A DNA stretch of 64,000 nucleotides. Origin: AP-15 sp963787425. Lineage in GTDB: Bacteria > Pseudomonadota > Alphaproteobacteria > ATCC43930 > CGMCC-115725. Positions 7,940 through 16,106 of the stretch are shown one piece after another; the first letter of the stretch is position 1; each line of letters opens with the position of its first letter. The notes beneath the pieces were generated by a model that did no database searches, was not told where the DNA came from, and worked only from the letters and a program-made list of their open reading frames with translations. The DNA is taken from contig CAWBCV010000011.1 in assembly GCA_963787425.1 (NCBI GenBank), forward strand, positions 86,882 through 150,881, written 5' to 3'. A program made the position numbers and the translations under genes.

Positions 7940-8458
7940 CTAAGCGAAGAGGCGGAGCGCTGTAAGCGTCGCCGTGCCGGAGCCGCTCTTGTTTGGAACG
8001 ATCGTGAGACGGAGATGGGTGACCTGGCGGAGATTGAAGCGCTGTTCTTCGCGCTGGTAGGTGGCTCCCCCTGGGCTGAAATTGTATTCCTGAACCAGTA
8101 TTTGGCGGTACGATTGGCCGCCATCCTCCGAGACCTCCACGCGCACTTCCTGGGTACGCTCGCGCATCGTCTCCTCGACCTCGTACACGAGGCGCGAGAT
8201 CGTCTGCGGCTGGTCAAACTCAATGACGATGTGCTCGGTGGTGTCGGGACGCGCACTGATCCAGCGCGTGGCTCCGGGGCCGCTGTGTCCATCCAACAGG
8301 TACTCGACCGGGTGAGCCCGATCCTCGGATGAATAAGCGATCGTCGCGCTGGCGGTGATGTCGATTTCGCCGGCGGCGCGGGCGCTCATTACCGCCTCGG
8401 CTTCCAGCGGTCGCTTCCGAAGTCGCGCGAGGCGTGCATCGCTTGTTATCCCGTGCAT
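7940..8458 (-). CDS. Discoidin / F5-8 type C domain protein
   Basis: The 172-residue frame encodes a galactose-binding-like jelly roll: ITASATIAYSSEDRAHPVEYLLDG, RWISARPDTTEHIVIEFDQP and VRVEVSEDGGQSYR are the strands typical of F5/8 type C domains. An internal ATG at 8389 removes 23 arginine-rich residues and may be the true start. No signal peptide was seen. It would bind a carbohydrate or membrane ligand; the role is unknown. It is cargo between gabD fragments F2 and F1. Confidence 0.65.
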   Translation of the reverse strand: MHGITSDARLARLRKRPLEAEAVMSARAAGEIDITASATIAYSSEDRAHPVEYLLDGHSGPGATRWISARPDTTEHIVIEFDQPQTISRLVYEVEETMRERTQEVRVEVSEDGGQSYRQILVQEYNFSPGGATYQREEQRFNLRQVTHLRLTIVPNKSGSGTATLTALRLFA

Positions 8459-8500
8459 AGAGCATTTATCCCATATTTGATCGGTAAACCCCGGCTCACG

Positions 8501-8704
8501 TCAAAAAGTGGGAAGGCCGCCCTTAAGAGGATCCCATTCCTTGCAAACCTGATCCTCGACTGGCAAGCCGGTAGACGTGGTCGGGCTGTGCTCAGCGTGC
8601 TTCTCGTCAGGCGCCGTCGGCTCGTAGACGTCCCGGACGAGATGATCGATGGTGGCTTTCTCGCGCACGTGTCGTCTCTCCGTGCGTCCGCGTGCTTCTG
8701 CCAT
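8501..8704 (-). CDS. Small conserved-looking hypothetical protein
   Basis: A 67-residue hydrophilic protein, MAEARGRTERRHVREKA at the start and KEWDPLKGGLPTF at the end. GGGAGGA lies 6 bases before the ATG. The ending EDQVCKEWDPLKGGLPTF resembles small alphaproteobacterial proteins of unknown function. No transmembrane segment. Two longer overlapping frames are of low complexity and were rejected. Confidence 0.55.
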   Translation of the reverse strand: MAEARGRTERRHVREKATIDHLVRDVYEPTAPDEKHAEHSPTTSTGLPVEDQVCKEWDPLKGGLPTF

Positions 8705-8841
8705 TGCAATCCTCCCGTTGCTTGCGCCGATTGTAACGTGCCTCGCGCGGGTAAAGCTGATGAGCCGGCGTTATCGCGGGGACGAGAGCGGGCCCTCCGG
8801 ATGTCGATGTGCCGCTCCTCGCGCGCAGACCATTTGAAATT

Positions 8842-9021
8842 TCAACGCCGGCAGGCCGAAACCCGTTCCGGCCTGGCTGACGGCGACACGGCTATTCGTG
8901 CGATGACCTCTTGAATGCGGGCTGCAATTCTTGCAGCGGTGGCTGAATGGCCGGACCGGGCGTAATAGGCGGCAATTTGTCGAAGATTGGCGATGGCGCG
9001 CTTCGAATATTCAACCCTCAT
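8842..9021 (-). pseudogene. Truncated ParE/RelE-like toxin
   Basis: A 59-codon frame starting MRVEYSKRAIANLRQIAAYY is the N-terminal half of a ParE/RelE-type toxin (helix-helix with SGHSATAARIAARIQ). It stops before the beta-sheet that carries the active residues, where full-length family members have about 95 residues. Its ATG overlaps the antitoxin stop (ATGA). It is probably an inactivated toxin whose antitoxin remains. Confidence 0.65.
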
Positions 9022-9242
9022 GCCCGCCGGAACAACGCGAAGGCCGCCTTGACTTCCTCTTCACTGGCGGCTTCCCCGGCAAGACCTTCGTCAATTGCTG
9101 CCAATTCGTCCGGTGTCGCGTCGTATCCGGCGGCGGCGATTTCCGCCTCGATTTCCAGCGCAACCTCTGCCAACTCCCGCTGCCGGTCTTCCGGCCAGGT
9201 CGGGATTCGTTCCAATACTGCCTTAACTTGATCCTTGGTCAT
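9018..9242 (-). CDS. Antitoxin-like small protein (partner of ParE-like toxin)
   Basis: A 74-residue acidic, helical protein (MTKDQVKAVLERIPTWPEDR to EEEVKAAFALFRRA) placed exactly as an antitoxin: 4-bp overlap with the truncated ParE-like gene. A longer frame upstream lacks a ribosome site, while AGGA sits 5 bases before ATG 9242. The YDATPDELAAIDEGLAGEAA segment resembles short toxin-antitoxin partners in alphaproteobacteria. Confidence 0.65.
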   Translation of the reverse strand: MTKDQVKAVLERIPTWPEDRQRELAEVALEIEAEIAAAGYDATPDELAAIDEGLAGEAASEEEVKAAFALFRRA

Positions 9243-9261
9243 GAGGTCCTGCCCGATCCTA

Positions 9262-9348
9262 GCCGGCGCGAGATTGCTTCGTCGCCTGAAGGCTCCTCCC
9301 AATGACTCCCGCTGACGTCATTGCGAGCGAAGCGAAGCAATCTCGGCC
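9262..9348. repeat. Dispersed inverted repeat
   Basis: GAGATTGCTTCGTCGCC on the left mirrors GCGAAGCGAAGCAATCTC on the right, around a GACGTCATTG core. It is the form of a widespread short intergenic repeat of alphaproteobacteria and sits between the antitoxin-like gene and gabD fragment F1. Confidence 0.65.
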
Positions 9349-9368
9349 CAGCCGTTTAGTGCGGTGCG

Positions 9369-9857
9369 TTAGCGGTCGATGCCGCCCATGCAGAGGTATT
9401 TGACTTCGAGGAATTCCTCGATGCCGTATTTCGAGCCTTCGCGGCCGATGCCGCTTTCCTTCATGCCGCCGAACGGAGCGATCTCGGTCGAGATGATGCC
9501 TTCGTTGATGCCGACGATGCCGTATTCGAGGGCCTCGGCGACGCGCCAGATGCGGCCGATGTCGCGGCTGTAGAAATAGGCGGCGAGGCCGAACTCGGTG
9601 TCGTTGGCCATCTTGATCGCGTCGGCTTCGCTCTTGAAGCGGTAGAGCGGTGCCACCGGCCTAAAGGTCTCCTCCTTTGTAATGACCATGTCGGTCGTCA
9701 TATCGGTCAGCACGGTCGGCTCGAAGAAGCTGCCGCCCTGCGCGGCACGCTTGCCGCCGGTGACTACCTTGGCGCCCTTCTTGACGGCATCGGCGATGTG
9801 CGCCTCCACCTCTCAACCGCCTTCATGTCGATCAGCAGCCCGATCACGGTGCCTGGC
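9369..9857 (-). pseudogene. gabD fragment F1: nearly intact 3' third of gabD
   Basis: The complement matches gabD from about residue 323 to the stop. The last 145 residues form an open frame with only 6 substitutions against the intact gene 1.1 kb away. A one-base deletion in the segment before residue 340 and the missing front half make it non-functional. It ends with TAA at the position where gabD has TAG; similarity stops exactly there. It is the freshest of the gabD copies and the closest to the intact gene. Confidence 0.95.
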
Positions 9858-9909
9858 GCAATCGTGGTATCGTGACCGCCTGTCATCTGTGCACGCTGTG
9901 GAGAGGACA

Positions 9910-10821
9910 ATGGCCGATCCAGGGCACGGGCCCGGCTCTGAAAGTAGCGGTTCGAATGTGGCTGTTGCGGCGGATCCGAAGCCCAAAGAGAATGTTATAA
10001 ATGTACCACCGATGTCCGCTGAGACATGGGAACTAGTTGAATTTCGGCTATGGTCTAAGTTTAGGACTAAGCTTTGGACCCTACTTGCTGGGTTCCTAAC
10101 AGTAACAACTATTATAGGAATATTAGGGTTACCAGCATATATAAAGGCGCAATTTCAAGACAAGATCGAACTCTGAAATCAAAAAAGATAGATTTGCTTC
10201 GAGTAAGTATGACGAAAGAGTGGGCAGAGTTCTACGCTCACCAGAAGGTAGTCGCATGGTTTCTGCAAAAATACATGGAAGATCGGGACGCACTTTTAAC
10301 TGTCGCTCGCGCCGCAAAATCCGAAATCGACAATTCCGACTACTACAAACTTCATCAGGATGAACAAGAAACGTTACTGAAGGGGCTAGAGGGGATCTCG
10401 TCGTTTGCCGTCAGTATAAATGAGTTTAAAAACTTAATTAGCAAACTTCCAAAAGAAACAGATACAAAAAGTCCAGGTACTGAATTATCCTCCCGCTCAG
10501 GAGACATTACACGCAGCTTTCCTAAAACAAAATGAACTATTTGATCTTTACGCGCACGTTTCCGCATTGCGCGAAACTCTAAGTTGGTCTCTACTTGAGT
10601 TAGTAAAAAAGGAAAAAATCGACGAGACTGCGAAACAACAACTAACCCGGGAGTACGAACTTGTGTTCTTTCCGAAATACCGAGAGTATTTTGAACAATA
10701 TGGCCTTCACACGCTTTTGATCGCCACGTCGACCTGGTCGATGCCCTTTCCTAATGCAACAGCTGCATATAGGGGTATAGATACCAGCATCGATTTTTTT
10801 GATCAAAAACCGAAGCCATAA
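9910..10821 (+). pseudogene. AT-rich single-TM protein gene broken by two frameshifts
   Basis: Three overlapping frames join into one protein of about 300 residues. A frame from ATG 9910 holds a hydrophilic N-terminus and one membrane helix (LWTLLAGFLTVTTIIGILGL) and stops at 10176. The frame carrying KKIDLLRVSMTKEWAEFYAH continues to about 10455. The frame carrying VQVLNYPPAQETLHAAFLKQ ends at 10821. Composition is much more AT-rich than the neighbours and codon use is foreign. I recognise no family. It is the cargo between gabD fragment F1 and intact gabD, on the opposite strand to them. Confidence 0.7.
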
Positions 10822-10949
10822 AAAAACTCGCAACGGCAGCCCTCGATCGTCGTCGTCCTGCGTGGGTTAGAGAGAGTAGAGGCCAATCCCATGAAGCGGT
10901 CCGGGGATTGAGCATCGCGTTACTCTTATCCCCGCGACCGCCGTTTCTG

Positions 10950-12407
10950 CTACCGGTCGATGCCGCCCATGCAGAGGTATTTGACTTCGAGGAATTCCTC
11001 GATGCCGTATTTCGAACCTTCGCGGCCGATGCCGCTTTCCTTCATGCCGCCGAAGGGGGCGATCTCGGTCGAGATGATGCCCTCGTTGATGCCGACGATG
11101 CCGTATTCGAGCGCCTCGGCGACGCGCCAGATGCGGCCGATGTCGCGGCTGTAGAAATAGGACGCGAGGCCGAATTCGGTGTCGTTGGCCATCTTGACCG
11201 CGTCCTCCTCGCTCTTGAAGCGGTAGAGCGGGGCGACGGGGCCGAAGGTCTCCTCCTTGGTGATAACCATGTCGGTCGTCACATCGGTCAGGACGGTCGG
11301 CTCGAAAAAGCTGCCGCCTTGGGCAGCGCGCTTGCCGCCGGTGACCACCTTGGCGCCCTTCTTCAGGGCATCGGCGATGTGCGCCTCGACCTTCTCGACC
11401 GCCTTCATGTCGATGAGCGGCCCGATCACCGCGCCCGGCTCGAACCCGTCCGCGACCTTCATCGCCCCGGCGGTCTCGGCGAGGCGCTTGGTGAAGGCGT
11501 CGTAGACCCCGTCCTGCACCAGGATGCGGTTGGCGCAGACGCAAGTCTGGCCGGCGTTCCTATATTTCGAGGCGATCGCGCCCTTGACCGCAGCCTCGAT
11601 GTCGGCGTCGTCGAAGACGATGAACGGCGCGTTGCCGCCCAGTTCGAGCGACAGCTTTTTGACCGTGCCGGCGCATTGCTCCATCAGCAATTTTCCGACC
11701 TCGGTCGAGCCGGTGAAGGTCAATTTGCGGACGATCGGGTTCGAGGTCATCTCGCCGCCGATCTCCTTTGAGCCGCCGGTAACGCAGGAAAAGACGCCCT
11801 TGGGCACGCCGGCGCGCTCGGCCAGTTCGCACAGGGCCAACGCCGAATACGGCGTGGCGGTCGCCGGCTTCAGCACCATCGTGCAGCCGGCGGCGAGTGC
11901 GGGGCCCGCCTTGCGGGTGATCATCGCCGCCGGGAAGTTCCACGGCGTGATCGCGGCGGTGACGCCGATCGGCTCCTTGGTCACGACGATGCGCTTGTCG
12001 GAGGCGTGCGCCGGGATCGTGTCGCCATAGATGCGCTTGCCCTCCTCGCCGAACCACTCGATGAAGGCGGCGGCATAGGCGATCTCGCCCTTCAACTCGG
12101 CCAAGGGCTTGCCCTGCTCGGCGGTCATCAGGGCGGCGAGGTCCTCCTGGTTCGCCATCATCAGGTCGAACCATTTGCGCAATACCTGCGCGCGCTCCTT
12201 GGCGGTCTTGGCGCGCCAGCCGGGGAGCGCGCGGTCGGCGGCCTCGATCGCCTGGCGGGTCTCCTCGGCGCCCATCCGCGGCACGGTGCCCAAGGTCTCG
12301 CCGGTCGCCGGGTTGGTGACCGGGATCGTGCCGCGGTTCAACGCGTCGACCCACTCGCCATTGACGTAGCATTGCTGGCGGAACAGCTTCGGATCCTTGA
12401 GTTCCAT
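10950..12407 (-). CDS. gabD: NAD(P)-dependent succinate-semialdehyde dehydrogenase
   Basis: The 485-residue aldehyde dehydrogenase oxidises succinate semialdehyde to succinate in GABA/aminobutyrate breakdown. Catalytic C288 (GQTCVCAN) and general base E254 (LELGGNAPF) have the same numbering as E. coli GabD. TPWNFPAAMITRK and FTGST cofactor motifs are present. The gene is full length and ends TAG. At least six broken copies of its 3' half lie downstream on the same strand. It is divergent from trpD. Confidence 0.95.
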   Translation of the reverse strand: MELKDPKLFRQQCYVNGEWVDALNRGTIPVTNPATGETLGTVPRMGAEETRQAIEAADRALPGWRAKTAKERAQVLRKWFDLMMANQEDLAALMTAEQGKPLAELKGEIAYAAAFIEWFGEEGKRIYGDTIPAHASDKRIVVTKEPIGVTAAITPWNFPAAMITRKAGPALAAGCTMVLKPATATPYSALALCELAERAGVPKGVFSCVTGGSKEIGGEMTSNPIVRKLTFTGSTEVGKLLMEQCAGTVKKLSLELGGNAPFIVFDDADIEAAVKGAIASKYRNAGQTCVCANRILVQDGVYDAFTKRLAETAGAMKVADGFEPGAVIGPLIDMKAVEKVEAHIADALKKGAKVVTGGKRAAQGGSFFEPTVLTDVTTDMVITKEETFGPVAPLYRFKSEEDAVKMANDTEFGLASYFYSRDIGRIWRVAEALEYGIVGINEGIISTEIAPFGGMKESGIGREGSKYGIEEFLEVKYLCMGGIDR

Positions 12408-12505
12408 CGCGCACCTCCCTCGGCTTGGTGATCAAGGATAGGTACGGCCCGCCGGAGGGTTTGACAAGGCGCGCCTGGTTCGTGCGAGATGCCCTCGCAG
12501 GCTGC

Positions 12506-12511
12506 TATAGT
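12506..12511 (+). promoter_or_regulatory. Possible -10 element of the trpD operon
   Basis: TATAGT lies 45 bp before the trpD start. No good -35 is found at 16-18 bp, so this is weak; a TTGACA at 12461-12466 is 39 bp away, too far to pair with it. Confidence 0.25.
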
Positions 12512-12555
12512 GGGCCTTACGGAACGAGGCGGAATACGCGTGACAGGACCGCTGC

Positions 12556-13605
12556 ATGACCGGTGACGCAGCCGACCTCAAGGCGCTGCTGGCGCATGTG
12601 GCGCAGGGGCGCACCCTGAGCGAAAGCGAGGCGGAGGTGGCGTTCGACATTATCATGAGCGGCGACGCGACACCGTCGCAGATGGGCGCCTTTCTGATGG
12701 CGCTCAGGGTGCGCGGCGAGACCGTCGACGAGATCACCGGGGCGGCGCGGATCATGCGGGCCAAAGCCGCGGCGATCGACGCACCGCCCGGTACGATCGA
12801 TACCTGCGGCACCGGCGGGGATGCCTCCGGCAGCTTCAACATCTCGACCGCCAGCGCGCTGGTGGTCGCCGGTTGCGGCGTGCCGGTCGCCAAGCACGGC
12901 AATCGCGCGCTCTCCTCGAAATCGGGATCGGCGGATGTGCTGACGGCGCTGGGCGTCAACATCGACGCCGACCTCGCGATTGTGCGGCAGTGTCTGTGGG
13001 AAGTCGGCCTCGGCTTTCTGATGGCGCCGCGTCACCACAGCGCGACGCGCCATGTCGCGCCGACCCGGGTCGAGCTCGGCACGCGGACGATCTTTAACCT
13101 GCTCGGGCCATTGTCGAGCCCGGCAATGGCGCGCCGGCAGCTCGTCGGCGTGTTTGCGCCCGAGTGGGTGCGGCCTATGGCCGAGGTGCTCGGGCGTCTC
13201 GGCGCCGAGCACGCCTGGGTCGTGCACGGCGAGGGCCTCGACGAGCTGACCACCGCAGGCGTGACGACGGTCGCCGCGTTCAAGGACGGCGAGGTCGAGA
13301 TGTTCGAGGTCGCTCCGGAGGATTTCGGGTTGCCGAGGGCACGGCTCGAAGATATTCGAGGCGGCGAGCCGCAGCACAATGCCGGTCTGATGCGGGACCT
13401 GCTGGCCGGCGCCGGCGGACCGTTGCGGGATGTTGTGCTGTTGAACAGCGGCGCCGCTCTCCTTGTCGCAGGCCGCGCGGCGACGGTCGAAGCGGGTATT
13501 GAGCTCGCGGCCAGGTCGATCGACTCGGGTGCGGCGCAACGGGTGTTGGACGAACTCGTTGCCCGCACCAATCTGCCCGCAGTTGCGGAGGCGATTGCCC
13601 GATGA
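12556..13605 (+). CDS. trpD: Anthranilate phosphoribosyltransferase
   Basis: The 349-residue enzyme transfers phosphoribosyl to anthranilate in tryptophan synthesis. It shows the PRPP-binding CGTGGD (84-89) and the SGSFNIST and KHGNRALSSKSGSAD motifs. The stop overlaps the trpC start (ATGA), so it is translationally coupled to the fused gene downstream. trpE and trpG are not in the window; upstream is the divergent gabD. Confidence 0.95.
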   Translation: MTGDAADLKALLAHVAQGRTLSESEAEVAFDIIMSGDATPSQMGAFLMALRVRGETVDEITGAARIMRAKAAAIDAPPGTIDTCGTGGDASGSFNISTASALVVAGCGVPVAKHGNRALSSKSGSADVLTALGVNIDADLAIVRQCLWEVGLGFLMAPRHHSATRHVAPTRVELGTRTIFNLLGPLSSPAMARRQLVGVFAPEWVRPMAEVLGRLGAEHAWVVHGEGLDELTTAGVTTVAAFKDGEVEMFEVAPEDFGLPRARLEDIRGGEPQHNAGLMRDLLAGAGGPLRDVVLLNSGAALLVAGRAATVEAGIELAARSIDSGAAQRVLDELVARTNLPAVAEAIAR

Positions 13606-14876
13606 GGGATGTGCTCGCCGAGATCTGCGCCGAGAAACGCGCCCATGTCGCACGCGCGAAAGCCGTGCGGTCCGAGGCCGCGCTGCTTGCCGCGATTTCC
13701 GAGGCGCCGTCGGTGCGGCCGTTTGCGGCGGCGCTGGAGCGCCATCTCCCCGAAGGGCGCCACGGGCTGATTGCCGAAATCAAGAAAGCGTCGCCCAGCG
13801 CCGGTCTGATCCGGAAGGATTTCGATCCGCGAACACTCGCCGCCGCCTATGAGGCGGGCGGCGCCAGCTGTCTGTCGGTGCTGACTGACGCACCCTATTT
13901 CCAGGGCAGCGATGACGACCTCACCGCGGCGCGCGAGGCGGTCCGGCTGCCGGTGCTGCGCAAGGATTTCATCCTCGACCCGTATCAGGTCCTGGAAAGC
14001 CGGCGAATTGGGGCCGATTGCATCCTGCTGATCATGGCGGCGCTGTCCGATACGGAGGCCGGGGAGCTGGCGGCCGCCGCCGTGGAGCTCGGTCTCGACG
14101 TGCTCGCCGAAATCCATGACGGCGCCGAGCTCGACCGCGCCCTGCGCCTTCCGGTGCGGCTGATCGGCATCAACAACCGTAACCTGAAGACGCTCGAAAC
14201 CGATCTGCGCACTGCCGAAACCCTGGCGCCGGAAGTGCCGGCGGACCGCATCGTCGTCGCCGAGAGCGGGATCCGCCGATCCGCGGATCTCGACCGCCTC
14301 GCCGCCGCCGGTGCGCGCTGCTTTCTGGTAGGTGAGACCTTGATGCGCGAGCCCGACGTGACCGCAGCGACCCGCCGGCTGCTGAGCCTTCCCGCCGATC
14401 CCGGTTTCACGCATCTCGACGCCGAGGGCAGGGCGCGGATGGTCGACATCTCCGAGAAGAACGAGACCGACCGGGTGGCGGTGGCGGGCGCCCGCGTCAT
14501 GATGCGCCCTGAGACGCTGGAACGGATCCGCTCCGGCGATGTCGCCAAGGGCGATGTGCTCGCCGTTGCCCGATTGGCCGGCATCATGGCCGCGAAACGC
14601 ACCGCGGAATTGATCCCGCTGTGCCACCCGCTCGCCTTGACCTCGGTCAAAGTCGACCTCGAATGCGTGCCCGAGCGCTCCGCGGTGGAGATCACCGCCA
14701 CCTGTAGATTGCGCGGCCGCACCGGGGTCGAAATGGAAGCCCTGACGGCGGCGAGCGTCGCGGCATTGACCGTTTACGATATGTGCAAGGCCGTCGACCG
14801 CGGGATGGTCGTGACCGACCTTCGCCTGTTGCGCAAATCGGGCGGCAAATCCGGGAATTGGGAGGCAGAACGGTGA
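13602..14876 (+). CDS. trpC-moaC: Fused TrpC-MoaC: indole-3-glycerol-phosphate synthase / cyclic pyranopterin monophosphate synthase
   Basis: One uninterrupted 424-codon frame carries two enzymes. Residues 1-265 are a complete TrpC barrel: AEIKKASPS (58-66), LRKDFI (119-124), INNRNL and AESGI near 220. Residues 266-424 are a complete MoaC: KRTAELIPLCHPL (332-344), GVEMEALTAASVAAL, and YDMCK with D393 and K396 matching the catalytic Asp/Lys of E. coli MoaC (128/131). The junction reads LLSLPADPGFTHLDAEG with no stop and no start codon. In relatives trpC and moaC are normally adjacent separate genes. The frame overlaps trpD and moeA by 4 bp each. Confidence 0.93.
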   Translation: MRDVLAEICAEKRAHVARAKAVRSEAALLAAISEAPSVRPFAAALERHLPEGRHGLIAEIKKASPSAGLIRKDFDPRTLAAAYEAGGASCLSVLTDAPYFQGSDDDLTAAREAVRLPVLRKDFILDPYQVLESRRIGADCILLIMAALSDTEAGELAAAAVELGLDVLAEIHDGAELDRALRLPVRLIGINNRNLKTLETDLRTAETLAPEVPADRIVVAESGIRRSADLDRLAAAGARCFLVGETLMREPDVTAATRRLLSLPADPGFTHLDAEGRARMVDISEKNETDRVAVAGARVMMRPETLERIRSGDVAKGDVLAVARLAGIMAAKRTAELIPLCHPLALTSVKVDLECVPERSAVEITATCRLRGRTGVEMEALTAASVAALTVYDMCKAVDRGMVVTDLRLLRKSGGKSGNWEAER

Positions 14877-16087
14877 TCTCCGTCGAAGAAGCGCTGTCGC
14901 GTCTGCTCGCGCCCCTCGAAAAGCTGCCGCTCGAGCAGATCTCGATCGCCGATGCCATCGGCCGCGTTTTGGCCGAGGACGTCGCCGCCCGCCGAACACA
15001 GCCGCCTTTTGCAGTATCGGCGATGGACGGCTACGCGGTCCGCGCCGAGGACCTGACGACGGTACCGGTCGAGTTGCGGATCGTCGCCGAAGTACCGGCG
15101 GGGGCCGGGTTTGGCGGACATGTCGGACCCGGCGAAGCCGCCCGCATCTTCACCGGCGCGCCGATGCCGGCGGGCACCGATACGATCGTCATCCAAGAGG
15201 ACACGCAGCGCGACGGCGACCGTGTCCGGGTGCTCGAAGGCGCCGCTCGCGGCCGCTACGTGCGGCGCGAAGGGCTCGATTTTGGCGAAGGCGACGTGCT
15301 GCTGCAGGCCGGGCGGCGGCTAACGGCGCGCGACATCGGTCTGGCCGCAGCAATGAACCGGCCGTGGCTCTTCGTGCATCGCCGGCCACGGGTCGGCATC
15401 CTGTCGACCGGCGACGAGATCGTCATGCCGGGGGATCCGATCGGGCCGCATCAGATCGTCAGCTCGAACAGCCTGGCGCTCGCGGCCTTCGTCGCGGCCT
15501 GCGGCGGAATACCGGTCTCAGTCGGCAATGCTCCCGACGACCCGGCGGCTTTGCGCCAGGTCGCCGCCGCGACACGTGGTGTCGACCTGCTGGTCACGAC
15601 CGGCGGAGCTTCGGTCGGCGAGCACGATTTGGTGCGCGACGTGCTCGGGGCCGACGGGCTGGAGCTCGATTTCTGGCAGATCGCGATGCGGCCCGGAAAG
15701 CCGCTGATGGTCGGCCGCTACCGCGGAACGCCGATGGTCGGCCTGCCGGGCAATCCGGTCTCGACCCTGGTCTGCGCGCTGCTCTTCCTGCAACCTGCGC
15801 TCGACCGGCTGAGCGGCGCGGTGTCCGCGGAAGAAGCGGCGCCTACAGCACGGCTTGGCACAGCTTTGCCAAAAAACGACCGGCGGCAGGATTATTTGCG
15901 GTCGAGGCTGGCCCGGGCCGCAGACGGCACCCTTGAGGCGTTCCCGTTCGAGGTGCAGGACAGTTCGATGATGCGCCTTCTCTCGGAGGCGGATTGCCTT
16001 GTCGTCCGACCCCCGCACGCCCCTGCAGTCGCAGCCGGCGCCACCGTGCCGATCGTGCCGTTCCCCGGCGGGGTGCTGCCGATTTGA
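14873..16087 (+). CDS. moeA: Molybdopterin molybdenumtransferase
   Basis: A 404-residue MoeA that inserts molybdate into molybdopterin. SAMDGYAVRAEDL, FTGAPMPAGTD, GILSTGDE, TTGGASVGEHD and GLPGNPVS motifs are in order. The GTG start at 14873 overlaps the TGA of the trpC-moaC gene (GTGA); a longer upstream frame with a charged 30-residue extension was rejected. Operon position places two cofactor-synthesis steps behind two tryptophan-synthesis steps. Confidence 0.95.
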   Translation: MISVEEALSRLLAPLEKLPLEQISIADAIGRVLAEDVAARRTQPPFAVSAMDGYAVRAEDLTTVPVELRIVAEVPAGAGFGGHVGPGEAARIFTGAPMPAGTDTIVIQEDTQRDGDRVRVLEGAARGRYVRREGLDFGEGDVLLQAGRRLTARDIGLAAAMNRPWLFVHRRPRVGILSTGDEIVMPGDPIGPHQIVSSNSLALAAFVAACGGIPVSVGNAPDDPAALRQVAAATRGVDLLVTTGGASVGEHDLVRDVLGADGLELDFWQIAMRPGKPLMVGRYRGTPMVGLPGNPVSTLVCALLFLQPALDRLSGAVSAEEAAPTARLGTALPKNDRRQDYLRSRLARAADGTLEAFPFEVQDSSMMRLLSEADCLVVRPPHAPAVAAGATVPIVPFPGGVLPI

Positions 16088-16106
16088 TCAGTAGGGAGGG
16101 ACCGCA

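Noticed and set aside
4563..12407. Diversity-generating retroelement or integron explanation for the gabD array
   Set aside because: No reverse transcriptase, integrase or attC-like sites are present, and the repeats are gene tails, not variable template repeats.
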